DNA of 64,000 nucleotides from Candidatus Izemoplasma sp. (lineage in GTDB: Bacteria > Bacillota_I > Bacilli_A > Izemoplasmatales > Izemoplasmataceae): positions 1-64,000 of the forward strand of contig JAGYII010000003.1 of NCBI GenBank assembly GCA_018402725.1, read 5' to 3'. Of the stretch, positions 18,995 to 27,071 are shown in pieces (position 1 is the first letter of the stretch; every line of letters begins with the position of its first letter). The notes under the pieces were generated by a model. That model saw only the letters and a program-made list of their open reading frames with translations. It did not search any database and was not told the origin of the DNA. The position numbers and the translations under genes are program-made.

Positions 18995-19000
18995 TATAAT
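18995..19000 (+). promoter_or_regulatory. -10 element before glgA
   Basis: TATAAT 18 bases before the GTG start of glgA. No convincing -35 is visible because the preceding terminator occupies the region. GAGGTG serves as the ribosome site. Confidence 0.45.
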
Positions 19001-19017
19001 ATAGAAGAGGTGATACG

Positions 19018-20436
19018 GTGAAAATTACATTTGTAGGATCAGAAGCAACGCCTTTTGCAAAAACCGGTGGACTCGCGGATGTTTTAGGTAGTTTACCTTT
19101 ATATCTGGCCGAAAGAGGTCACCAGATTTCTTTGATTTTACCGAAGCATCAAAGCATTATAAAGCGCTTTAATGATCAATGTGAACCGGTGATAACCCTG
19201 CATATTGAAGGGCCCCAACATGAAAGTTATGCGGGTATCCAACTGATGAAGCATCAAGGCATCGATGTTTACTTTGTTGATAATGAGTACTACTTTGGAT
19301 TAAGACCTCAATTATACGGGGATTATGATGATGGCGAACGGTATGGCTTTTTCGCCCACGCCGTTTTAAAAACGATTGAAAAAGTATTACCTAAAACGGA
19401 GATTCTTCATCTTAATGATTGGCAGACAGGCCTGATTCCCTACCTTTTAAAATATGACGCTAAATACCAATCTTTAAATCACATTAAATCCGTATTTACG
19501 ATTCATAACATTGCTTATCAAGGACGTTTTTCTAAAGAATTAATGCCGTTTTTAAACACCGATTATTCCAATGTTTTAGAATTTGATGATGTGATCAACT
19601 TTCTAAAAACCGGTATCATGACGGCCGATCACGTCACGACCGTATCTCCGACTTATAAGGACCAACTTCAGCACGCATACTTTGCGTACGGAATGCAAGG
19701 CCTCTTAAAACTAAGAGAGCAAAGCTTCTCAGGCATTATTAATGGCATTGATTTTAATGAGTTTAATCCAAGTAAAGACAACGCCTTAAAAAAATCATAT
19801 ACGGCTAAAACTGTAACTGCTGGTAAAAAAGCCAATAAAAAAGACTTGATGGAAACCTTTGGCTTGAAAAATCCCAATTTACCTTTATTTGGAATGGTCT
19901 CAAGAATCACCGAAGCCAAAGGATTTGATTTGGTGGCAGACATTATTCCTACCCTGGTTGAGAAAGGTATCATGAACTTTGTCTTATTAGGGAGTGGCGA
20001 TCCTTATTTTGAACAAACCTTCCAATATTTCAAAGATCAGTATCCGGATCATTTTGGGGTTTATTTTGGCTATAGCGATGGGATGGCCCGTCAGATTTAT
20101 GCCGGAGCTGATTACTTCTTAATGCCATCACGCTTTGAACCCTGTGGGCTTGCCCAAATGATATCGATGCGCTATGGTACCCTTCCTGTGGTTCATAAAA
20201 CCGGGGGTCTTAAAGACACGGTCGAACCTTTCAATGAATATACCTTAGAAGGCACCGGCTTTGGCTTTGATACCTATCAAGCCGATGATTTAAAACAAGC
20301 CGTTTTATCCGCCATCAATGTTTTTGGGAATCAAGAAACCTATAAACTCCTTCAACAACGCGCTATGCAAGAAGATTTTTCTTGGGAATCCAGTGCGCAC
20401 CTTTATGAACAGCTCTACCAATCCTTAAGGGGGTAA
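19018..20436 (+). CDS. glgA: Glycogen synthase (ADP-glucose type)
   Basis: GT5 enzyme that extends alpha-1,4-glucan from ADP-glucose. 472 residues, GTG start after GAGGTG. The N-terminal ATPFAKTGGLADVLGSLP carries the KTGGL nucleotide-binding signature; LHLNDWQTGLIPYLLK, FTIHNIAYQGRF, GIINGIDFNEFNP and SRFEPCGLAQMISMRYG are in family order, with the C-terminal TGGLKDTVEPF. Three bases separate it from glgC, which makes the substrate. No branching enzyme or phosphorylase lies nearby. Confidence 0.96.
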   Translation: MKITFVGSEATPFAKTGGLADVLGSLPLYLAERGHQISLILPKHQSIIKRFNDQCEPVITLHIEGPQHESYAGIQLMKHQGIDVYFVDNEYYFGLRPQLYGDYDDGERYGFFAHAVLKTIEKVLPKTEILHLNDWQTGLIPYLLKYDAKYQSLNHIKSVFTIHNIAYQGRFSKELMPFLNTDYSNVLEFDDVINFLKTGIMTADHVTTVSPTYKDQLQHAYFAYGMQGLLKLREQSFSGIINGIDFNEFNPSKDNALKKSYTAKTVTAGKKANKKDLMETFGLKNPNLPLFGMVSRITEAKGFDLVADIIPTLVEKGIMNFVLLGSGDPYFEQTFQYFKDQYPDHFGVYFGYSDGMARQIYAGADYFLMPSRFEPCGLAQMISMRYGTLPVVHKTGGLKDTVEPFNEYTLEGTGFGFDTYQADDLKQAVLSAINVFGNQETYKLLQQRAMQEDFSWESSAHLYEQLYQSLRG

Positions 20437-20439
20437 CAC

Positions 20440-21663
20440 ATGAAAGTCCAAGCGTTTATCTTAGCCGGTGGACGTGGATCACGCCTTGACATTTTATCTG
20501 AAAAGCGAGTCAAACCGGCCGTCCCATTTGCAGGAAAGTATCGCATTATTGACTTCACCTTAAGTAACTGTGCCAACTCAGGGATTTATGATATTGGGAT
20601 ACTCACCCAGTATTTGCCCTTTTCATTGAATGAGCATATTGGTTCAGGAAAACCTTGGGATATGGACCGGAGAGATACCCAGCTTTCTTTAATGCAACCG
20701 CATAAGAATTGGTATAAAGGAACGGCGGATGCTTTGAAACAAAACATCGAATCCTTGCACCGTTCTAAGGCGGATTTAGTCTTGATTTTATCAGGCGATC
20801 ATATTTATAAAATGGATTATCGTCTCATGATTGATCACCACATAAAACTAAAGGCAGACGTTACCTTAGCAGTTCAACCTGTCCCAAAAGAAGATATTTC
20901 TCGGTTTGGGATATTAGAAACAGACGCCCATTCTAAAATTACGGCCTTTTTAGAAAAGCCAGAAAAAGCCGACAGTAATCTAGCTTCCATGGGCATTTAT
21001 GTTTTTAATAAAGCCGTCCTAATTGAAGCCCTTGAAACGTTTGAAGAAGAAGACTTAGACTTTGGAAAACATATAATTCCTGCGTATGTTGCTTCTAAAA
21101 CATGTGTGGCATACACGTTTAATGACTACTGGAAAGACGTAGGAACCTATGATGCTTACTTAGAAGCTAACTTAGAACTCACTGAAACCGTCGATAAGAT
21201 TCCCTTAGATATGTACGATCAAAACTGGAAGATATACACCCGCTCAGAAGAGATGCCCGCGGTTAAAGTGGGATCAAAAGCCGTCATTCGTCAAGCCTTG
21301 ATTTCGAACGGTTCAATCATTGCGGGTCATGTTGAAAGAAGTGTGATTTCACCAGGGGTGATCATTCATCCGACTGCCATTGTTCGTCACAGTGTGATTT
21401 TAAATGACACCGTGATCGAAGCCGGCGCGGTGATTGATCATGCGATTATTGATAAAAATGTCAGGGTTGAAAAAAACGCCGTGGTCGGACAAGGTCCCCA
21501 TGATATCCCTAATATAGACAAACCCGATTTATTATTCAGTGGTTTAAATGTTTTAGGAAAAGGCGTCATCGTCAAAGCCGATAGTATCATTGAAAGAAAT
21601 TGCCGAATTTACCCGAATCAAATTGTTAAAGGAACCATAAAAGCGGGAAGCACAATGAAATAA
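20440..21663 (+). CDS. glgC: Glucose-1-phosphate adenylyltransferase
   Basis: Makes ADP-glucose from ATP and alpha-glucose-1-phosphate. 407 residues: FILAGGRGSRLDILSEKR with the catalytic nucleotidyltransferase motif, KPAVPFAGKYRIIDFTLSNC, WYKGTADALKQN, ILSGDHIYKMDY, and a C-terminal left-handed helix of hexapeptides from about residue 290 (ISPGVIIHPTAIVRHS). It conserves the GTADA and SGDHIY residues, so it is the catalytic GlgC type. It supplies glgA immediately upstream; both end at the bidirectional terminator 21662-21687. Confidence 0.95.
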   Translation: MKVQAFILAGGRGSRLDILSEKRVKPAVPFAGKYRIIDFTLSNCANSGIYDIGILTQYLPFSLNEHIGSGKPWDMDRRDTQLSLMQPHKNWYKGTADALKQNIESLHRSKADLVLILSGDHIYKMDYRLMIDHHIKLKADVTLAVQPVPKEDISRFGILETDAHSKITAFLEKPEKADSNLASMGIYVFNKAVLIEALETFEEEDLDFGKHIIPAYVASKTCVAYTFNDYWKDVGTYDAYLEANLELTETVDKIPLDMYDQNWKIYTRSEEMPAVKVGSKAVIRQALISNGSIIAGHVERSVISPGVIIHPTAIVRHSVILNDTVIEAGAVIDHAIIDKNVRVEKNAVVGQGPHDIPNIDKPDLLFSGLNVLGKGVIVKADSIIERNCRIYPNQIVKGTIKAGSTMK

Positions 21664-21687
21664 AAAAAGCGCATCAGCGCTTTTTTT
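21662..21687. terminator. Bidirectional terminator between glgC and recU
   Basis: AAAAAAAGCGC (21662-21672), loop ATCA, GCGCTTTTTTT (21677-21687). A and T tracts flank the stem symmetrically, so it can stop transcription from both converging genes; it overlaps the last codons of both. Confidence 0.9.
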
Positions 21688-22264
21688 GTTGGGCAATGTA
21701 CGATTTTAAAGGAGTTAAGTAATCATAGGTTGGGTTTAATCCCATTTCTATCTTGAGTCCATCTTCACGCAATTCAGCAATGGCAATCGATTTGCGGCCC
21801 TTGATCGAACGTTCCACGTATTTTGATAACGCTAGAAAGGGTAATATATAATGCTCATCCAAACGAACAAACGCAATGATTAAAAAGGCTAACCCTCCGT
21901 GGGTATGAACGGCTTTGAGATGATTAATTTGGTGAGGATGAATATTAGTGAGGGGAAAAGAGGTTAAAGACTGGGTTTCTTTGACATCAAAATCAATATA
22001 AAGCCCTTGATAAAGTCCATTATAATCGGTGGTTGAGGGTGTTTTATAATACGCTTCAGAAATCTTAGCAGCAGAACGTTTAGGGTAATCAACTTTGACC
22101 ACTTGAACCGGTGTTGGTTTTTTATGAATCACGGCTTGATTCGATTCAAGATAATATTGGTTCGCTAAATTTACCCACTTTTCAGTGGTTTCTCCGCGAT
22201 TTTTAACCGATATCTCTGGTTTTTGATAGGTCTTAAAAGACGTGGGATATTTAACGTTTTTCAT
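21674..22264 (-). CDS. recU: Holliday junction resolvase RecU
   Basis: Resolves four-way DNA junctions in recombination. 196 residues from ATG 22264. After KNVKYPTS come NRGETTEKWVNLANQYYLE, IHKKPTPVQVVKVDYPKR, AAKISEAYYKTPSTTDYNGLYQG (catalytic Asp and the stalk), IDFDVKETQS (catalytic E-x-K), FPLTNIHPHQINHL and a GGLAFLIIAF strand, an almost complete RecU signature. An upstream in-frame start (22303) is rejected because the promoter lies between. It is encoded alone; in many Bacillota it neighbours a penicillin-binding protein gene, absent here. Confidence 0.95.
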   Translation of the reverse strand: MKNVKYPTSFKTYQKPEISVKNRGETTEKWVNLANQYYLESNQAVIHKKPTPVQVVKVDYPKRSAAKISEAYYKTPSTTDYNGLYQGLYIDFDVKETQSLTSFPLTNIHPHQINHLKAVHTHGGLAFLIIAFVRLDEHYILPFLALSKYVERSIKGRKSIAIAELREDGLKIEMGLNPTYDYLTPLKSYIAQQKKR

Positions 22265-22270
22265 GCGCTT

Positions 22271-22279
22271 ATTATAGCA
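22271..22279 (-). promoter_or_regulatory. Extended -10 of recU, predicts a leaderless mRNA
   Basis: On the minus strand TGCTATAAT is followed by exactly six bases (AAGCGC) and then the recU ATG. With the usual spacing the transcript would begin at the A of ATG. No Shine-Dalgarno fits in between. Confidence 0.6.
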
Positions 22280-22355
22280 TGAAAGAAGAATCAAAAGCGC
22301 CAATCTAAAGATGGGAAATTTTCCCTGAGATTTTACCGTTACCAGCCTAGGATTG

Positions 22356-22364
22356 TGCTATAAT
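22356..22364 (+). promoter_or_regulatory. Extended -10 of rnjA
   Basis: TGCTATAAT, identical to the thyA and recU elements. The leader would be about 20 bases and includes AGGAGG (22378-22383) seven bases before the TTG start. Confidence 0.65.
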
Positions 22365-22390
22365 ATAAGTGTTTTACAGGAGGCATTATT

Positions 22391-24085
22391 TTGAGTCAAG
22401 TACGTTTTTTCGCACTCGGTGGACTCGGTGAAGACGGCAAAAATATGTACGTCTTTGATGTCGATGGTCGCCTATTTGTTTTTGATGCAGGATTAAAATA
22501 TCCTACACAAGACCTCTTAGGAGTCGACGCTATCTTACCGAATTACCAATATTTAATCGACCATCAATCACAGATTGAAGGCTTTTTTTTGTCGCATGGT
22601 CACGAAGATCATATCGGCGCTCTACCAAAAATATTAAGAGAAATTAATGTTCCCATTTACGGTTCCTTTTTTACTTTAGAACTCCTTAAAGATACTTTAA
22701 AACAACATCAATTTGACGAGAAGAAACTTGTTTTTCATACGGTCAATAAAGATTCGGTTTTATCCTTTAAAACGGCCAAGGTTCGTTTTTATCAGACCAC
22801 CCATTCGATTCCCGGATCACTTGGGATGGCGGTAGATACGGCCGATGGAATGTTTGTTTATAGCCCCGATTATACTTTTGATCAAAACGTAGACCCTATT
22901 TATCAAACAAGTTTTGATAGAATCCAAGCCTTGACTCAAAAAAAGGTTGTGGCTCTTTTTTCAGAAAGTTTAGGCGCTCACTTAAGACATTTAGAAGCCA
23001 CGGATACAGAGCTTGAGTTAGAAATTTCACAAGCCTTTATTAACCGTAAAAAACGGATTATCGTATCCGCCTTTTCAACCGATATTTACCGGATTCAACG
23101 GGTAATAAATATTGCCTTAAAATATCAACGTAAGATTGCCATCATCGGTCGGAAAGCCCAACGTATGATTGATATTGCGATCAATACAGGATTGCTTAAA
23201 ATTCCAAAAGAACAATTTGAAGCCTTGAAATTCATCGAAGGTAGCAAAGTGCCTGAAAAGCCAGAAAACTTGATGGTTCTTGTCGCTGGTGATCGCCATG
23301 AACCCTTCCATATGGTTCAGCGGATGGTTTTAAAACAAGACCGGCTGATTCATTTAGACAGTGAAGATACCGTTTTAATGATGACGCCTCCCGTTCCAGG
23401 GACTGAAAAAATCGCCTCACGAACTCTCGATATTTTATACCGTCATAACATCAATATTCATAAGATTGATAAAGCCATGCTCCCCCCCGCTCACGCTTCA
23501 AGTTCTGATGTGAAGCTGTTGAGTAACATTTTAAAACCGACGTACTTTGTTCCGGTTATTGGGGAACATCGTCATTTCTTCCATATGCGCCAAATTGCTC
23601 ATCAACTTGGGTACGAGGACGATCATATTTTCACTTTAGAAAATGGTCACGTCTTGAAATTCATCGACGGCGTCGTCACCGGTGAGACCGATACGGTATC
23701 GACGGGTGAGATTTTAGTGGATGGTAGTTTAGAAGAAAGTATTCATGACGTGGTGTTAAAAGACCGTGAAATTTTATCTCAAGATGGCGTAATCATCGTC
23801 TCAGCCGCGATTCATGTTCGATCTAAAAAAGTGATTGGGCTTCCTGAGATTTCATCCCGTGGATTTATTTATGTGAAAGAAAACGAAACCTTATTAACTG
23901 AACTTCAAGAAATGTATAAAGCGAGTATCGAAAAAGGACTTCAAGCGAAACAGTTTGAGTTTAGAACCTTAAGAGATAATGCTAAAGATGTTATTTCCAA
24001 ATACGTCTTTGACAAAACCTTAAGACGTCCGATCATCATACCCGCCATTGTTACGGTCGAAGATGATAAATATACCCACGCTTGA
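22391..24085 (+). CDS. rnjA: Ribonuclease J
   Basis: Metallo-beta-lactamase RNase with endonuclease and 5'-to-3' exonuclease activity in mRNA turnover. TTG start at 22391 decided by AGGAGG and the following SQVRFFALGGLGEDGKNMYV. 564 residues. The zinc motif HGHEDH is at residues 69-74; TTHSIPGSLGMAV, SESLGAHL, ASGH-like PPAHASSSDVK and a C-terminal beta-CASP/extension with GLPEISSRGFIY follow. Whether it corresponds to J1 or J2 cannot be decided without the rest of the genome. The NUDIX gene starts 23 bases before its end. Confidence 0.95.
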   Translation: MSQVRFFALGGLGEDGKNMYVFDVDGRLFVFDAGLKYPTQDLLGVDAILPNYQYLIDHQSQIEGFFLSHGHEDHIGALPKILREINVPIYGSFFTLELLKDTLKQHQFDEKKLVFHTVNKDSVLSFKTAKVRFYQTTHSIPGSLGMAVDTADGMFVYSPDYTFDQNVDPIYQTSFDRIQALTQKKVVALFSESLGAHLRHLEATDTELELEISQAFINRKKRIIVSAFSTDIYRIQRVINIALKYQRKIAIIGRKAQRMIDIAINTGLLKIPKEQFEALKFIEGSKVPEKPENLMVLVAGDRHEPFHMVQRMVLKQDRLIHLDSEDTVLMMTPPVPGTEKIASRTLDILYRHNINIHKIDKAMLPPAHASSSDVKLLSNILKPTYFVPVIGEHRHFFHMRQIAHQLGYEDDHIFTLENGHVLKFIDGVVTGETDTVSTGEILVDGSLEESIHDVVLKDREILSQDGVIIVSAAIHVRSKKVIGLPEISSRGFIYVKENETLLTELQEMYKASIEKGLQAKQFEFRTLRDNAKDVISKYVFDKTLRRPIIIPAIVTVEDDKYTHA

Positions 24086-24566
24086 GTTTTATGCCCCTGA
24101 CTATGATGCTTTAAAAGAAGTTCCGCTCCACCAAGGGGCACGATTCGTTGGGTTAAAAGAAGGCCAAACTGCCCTTCTTTTTTATGACCTTATGAATCAT
24201 TATGTGTTCCCAGGTGGCGGCATTGAAGCCGGTGAATCAGCGTTAGACGCTGTCATTCGAGAAGTACTTGAAGAAACGGGATACCATATCGATGCCGTCA
24301 AACCAGTGGTGATCATCAAGGAGCACTTTGCCGATTCCATCTGGCATCACACGTTTTTTACAGGGACATATGGCCAAAAAGTGCAGACACCTAGGTGGAC
24401 TAAAGAAGAACAAAAATACAACATTCAACTTGGCTTTTATTCATTTTACGATGCACTTGATTTACTCAGTACTCACCAAGGGGATGACCCTTATTCTGAA
24501 ACGATTATGAACCGTGAGTTTTTAGGACTCAGTGAAACCATAAATTATTTAAACATCCCACTATAA
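24063..24566 (+). CDS. NUDIX hydrolase
   Basis: 167 residues from ATG 24063, inside the end of rnjA. The Nudix box GGGIEAGESALDAVIREV followed by LEETGY fits G-x5-E-x7-R-E-U-x-E-E-x-G-U exactly (about residues 50-73). The target nucleotide derivative is unknown. No clear Shine-Dalgarno is visible, consistent with coupling to rnjA. A TTG upstream (24048) is less likely. Confidence 0.88.
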   Translation: MINIPTLEFYAPDYDALKEVPLHQGARFVGLKEGQTALLFYDLMNHYVFPGGGIEAGESALDAVIREVLEETGYHIDAVKPVVIIKEHFADSIWHHTFFTGTYGQKVQTPRWTKEEQKYNIQLGFYSFYDALDLLSTHQGDDPYSETIMNREFLGLSETINYLNIPL

Positions 24567-24597
24567 ACCTTGTATAAGGACTTTAAAGGAGATCTCC

Positions 24598-25887
24598 ATG
24601 GCAACCCTAGAAAAATTAGAGCATTCCTATGTAAAACTCACGATTGAAGTGAGTGCGGACCAATTCGAACACGGTTTAGAACACGCCTTTAAACATGTTC
24701 AACCCGACGTTGAAGTGAAAGGATTCCGAAAAGGGAAAGTCCCACGTTCGATGTATGAAAAAAAATATGGGGTTGAAAGCTTATACGATGAAGCCATCAA
24801 TCATATTATTTCAGATACGTATTTTGACGCGATTCAAGAGCTGGATGTTTACGCCGTAGCTCAACCCAAAATTGATTTGGATATCCAAACGATTGCCCAA
24901 GGTAAACCCTTTACTTATACCGCCACGGTAGCGGTTAAACCAGACGTGAAACTTGGCGCTTATAAAAAACTTGAGATGAAAAAGATTTCAGATAAAGTCA
25001 CCGATAAGGACGTCTTAGCAGAAATTGACCAGCTCAGAGAACAAAATGCTGAACTTCAACTCATTGAAAAAAGAGCCCTCAAAAACGGTGATACCGCCAT
25101 TTTTGACTTTGAAGGTAAACTCGAGGGTCAACCCTTTGATGGTGGAACTGCGAAGAATTATGAACTTAAAATTGGATCTAAACAATTTATCCCTGGATTT
25201 GAAGATCAGATGATTGGTTTAAAATCGGGCCAAACCAAAGATTTAAATGTGACCTTTCCCAAAGATTATCAAGCGGCTGATTTGGCCGGTAAAGACGTTG
25301 TTTTCACAGTCACTTTACATGAAATTAAAGAATTTGTATTGCCCGCACTTGATGATGTTTGGGTGAAGAGTCTTAAAAAAGAAGCCATTGAAACAGTGGA
25401 TGCTTTAAAGGCATCGGTGAAAGAAGAGCTCGCTTCTAAAAAAGAAAAAGAGGTTCGAAACGCGAAGATTGATTTTGTGGTTTCAACCGCCTCAGAAAAT
25501 GCAAAAATCGATATTCCCCAAGATATGATTGTCGCTGAGAAAAACCGGATGTTAGATAACACCAAACAACAAGCCTCACAATATGGCATTAGTTTTGAAC
25601 AATATTTACAGTTTTCAAATACGACCTTAGAACAGTTTGAAGCGAATTTATTAAAAGACGCTGAAAAATCAATTCGATACAACCTCGTTTTAGAGGCCAT
25701 CGCTAAAGCTGAGAAAATTGTCGTCCCTAAAGAAAAGCTGGATGAAAAAATCGAAGAGCTTGCAAAACAATATAAGTTATCGATTGAACAAATTGCCAGT
25801 CAGATTTCTGAAGATGTGATTAAACAAGATATCGCGATGAATATGGCCGTTGATTTGATGGTTGAGTCTTTAGTCTTTAAATCATGA
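24598..25887 (+). CDS. tig: Trigger factor
   Basis: Ribosome-bound chaperone with peptidyl-prolyl isomerase activity. 429 residues. The ribosome-docking signature GFRKGKVPRSMYEKKYG is at residues 41-57, the FKBP-like domain spans about 145-235 (NGDTAIFDFEGKLEGQPFDGG, FIPGFEDQMIGLKSGQ) and a long helical substrate-cradling domain follows. AAAGGAGAT precedes the ATG. Four-base overlap with the HAD gene downstream. Confidence 0.97.
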   Translation: MATLEKLEHSYVKLTIEVSADQFEHGLEHAFKHVQPDVEVKGFRKGKVPRSMYEKKYGVESLYDEAINHIISDTYFDAIQELDVYAVAQPKIDLDIQTIAQGKPFTYTATVAVKPDVKLGAYKKLEMKKISDKVTDKDVLAEIDQLREQNAELQLIEKRALKNGDTAIFDFEGKLEGQPFDGGTAKNYELKIGSKQFIPGFEDQMIGLKSGQTKDLNVTFPKDYQAADLAGKDVVFTVTLHEIKEFVLPALDDVWVKSLKKEAIETVDALKASVKEELASKKEKEVRNAKIDFVVSTASENAKIDIPQDMIVAEKNRMLDNTKQQASQYGISFEQYLQFSNTTLEQFEANLLKDAEKSIRYNLVLEAIAKAEKIVVPKEKLDEKIEELAKQYKLSIEQIASQISEDVIKQDIAMNMAVDLMVESLVFKS

Positions 25888-26693
25888 AACCCCGTTTCTT
25901 TGTCTTTGATTTAGATGGTACTCTCCTTAATCGCTCAAAAGAAATTACCCCCCCGCTAATCGCTAAACTTACACAACTAAGAAAAGCAGGTCACCAAATC
26001 ATGATCGCAACGGGCCGTGCCCGGGAAATCACTATGCCTTACTTAGATTTATTAAAAATTGACAATGATGTGATATTTAATAATGGGGCTCAAATCATCA
26101 ATGTGAGTAATGAAGAAGTTCTCTTTGATATTGGAATTTCAAGTGCTGACCAGGCTACGGTCATTAATTACTATCACCGTCATGCCATTCCTTACTCGGT
26201 TTCAACCAGTGAGGGTCTTTGGACATCGGTGGGCTATGATTTAGGGTATTATCAAATCTTTAAAGACCAGTTCCCTGACTACCCTTTAAATAACCATATG
26301 GGTGTGACCTTAGAACGTCTTGAAGGATTGACCATTTATAAAATATTGGCTAAATACGACTCTGAATCTCAGCTTCGCTATCACCAAGCTAACTTGGAAA
26401 AGATGGTGGAAGCCACCGTGACTCAAAGCATGGAAGGTTTCTTAAGTGTTTTACCTAGTGGCATCACGAAAGGGACCACTTTACTTCGTTATCTAAAAGA
26501 AAAGTCCATTGCACTTGACCAAGTGATTGTTTTTGGCGATAATGATAACGACATTGAAATGTTGTCGCTAGTGCCTCATTCATACGCCATGCTTAATGGC
26601 TCTGAAGGAGCTAAAAAAGCCGCAAGTTACATTACAAAAACCGACCATAATCAATATGGTGTGCTAACCACACTAGAAAATATGAATCTTTAA
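25884..26693 (+). CDS. Cof-type HAD-IIB phosphatase
   Basis: 269 residues. Motif I FVFDLDGTLLNRSKEI holds the nucleophile Asp, motif II is in MIATGRAREITMP, motif III lysine in SGITKGTTLLRYL, and motif IV GDNDNDIEML. The large cap is typical of Cof/YidA-like enzymes that remove phosphate from sugar phosphates or flavin/pyridoxal phosphates; the substrate cannot be told. Translation is coupled to tig (ATGA). It could also serve as a sucrose-phosphate phosphatase-like enzyme, but nothing ties it to the sugar locus. Confidence 0.88.
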   Translation: MKPRFFVFDLDGTLLNRSKEITPPLIAKLTQLRKAGHQIMIATGRAREITMPYLDLLKIDNDVIFNNGAQIINVSNEEVLFDIGISSADQATVINYYHRHAIPYSVSTSEGLWTSVGYDLGYYQIFKDQFPDYPLNNHMGVTLERLEGLTIYKILAKYDSESQLRYHQANLEKMVEATVTQSMEGFLSVLPSGITKGTTLLRYLKEKSIALDQVIVFGDNDNDIEMLSLVPHSYAMLNGSEGAKKAASYITKTDHNQYGVLTTLENMNL

Positions 26694-26708
26694 ATAAGAG
26701 GAGAGTTT

Positions 26709-26975
26709 ATGGCCAAAAAAACCGTGGTGATTGTTGATCCCGCTGGTATGCACGCAAGACCTGCATCAAAAGTAGCTCATTTAGCAGCAAACTTTGATGA
26801 AGAGATTCACTTAACTTATAAAGAAAGAACCATCGATGCAAAAAGCATCATGGGCCTGATGAGTTTAGGCGTTCCTAAAGATGCTGAACTCACCATTTCA
26901 TCTGAAGGTGAAAATGCTGAAGAAACCATTGAAGCCATCATCGGTGAGATGCGTAAACTTGGATTGGTCGCTTAG
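26709..26975 (+). CDS. ptsH: Phosphocarrier protein HPr
   Basis: Transfers phosphate from enzyme I to PTS sugar permeases and, in Gram-positives, signals to CcpA when phosphorylated on serine. 88 residues. The active His is in PAGMHARPA (about residue 15) and the regulatory Ser in AKSIMGLMSLGV (about 46), both conserved, so HPr kinase/CcpA control is possible here. ptsI does not follow; the gene ends at a UUCG-loop terminator. Confidence 0.97.
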   Translation: MAKKTVVIVDPAGMHARPASKVAHLAANFDEEIHLTYKERTIDAKSIMGLMSLGVPKDAELTISSEGENAEETIEAIIGEMRKLGLVA

Positions 26976-26999
26976 AAAGACACTTCGGTGTCTTTTTTT
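26976..26999 (+). terminator. Terminator after ptsH
   Basis: AAAGACAC (26976-26983), TTCG tetraloop, GTGTCTTT (26988-26995), then T run. Ends the tig-ptsH unit. Confidence 0.92.
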
Positions 27000-27015
27000 A
27001 TACATTGCTTATAAA

Positions 27016-27044
27016 TTGTCAAAGCCGAAGCGATAAGGTATAGT
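27016..27044 (+). promoter_or_regulatory. Sigma-A type promoter of lon
   Basis: TTGTCA (27016-27021), 17-base spacer, TATAGT (27039-27044). A further TATAAT at 27045-27050 is a second -10 possibility without a spaced -35. No CIRCE or CtsR repeat is apparent. Confidence 0.6.
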
Positions 27045-27071
27045 TATAATATCTAACATTTGAGGTGTCAC

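Noticed and set aside
25884-26693. HAD protein as the missing sucrose-phosphate phosphatase
   Set aside because: It is about 21 kb from the sugar locus, coupled to tig, and has a generic Cof pattern.
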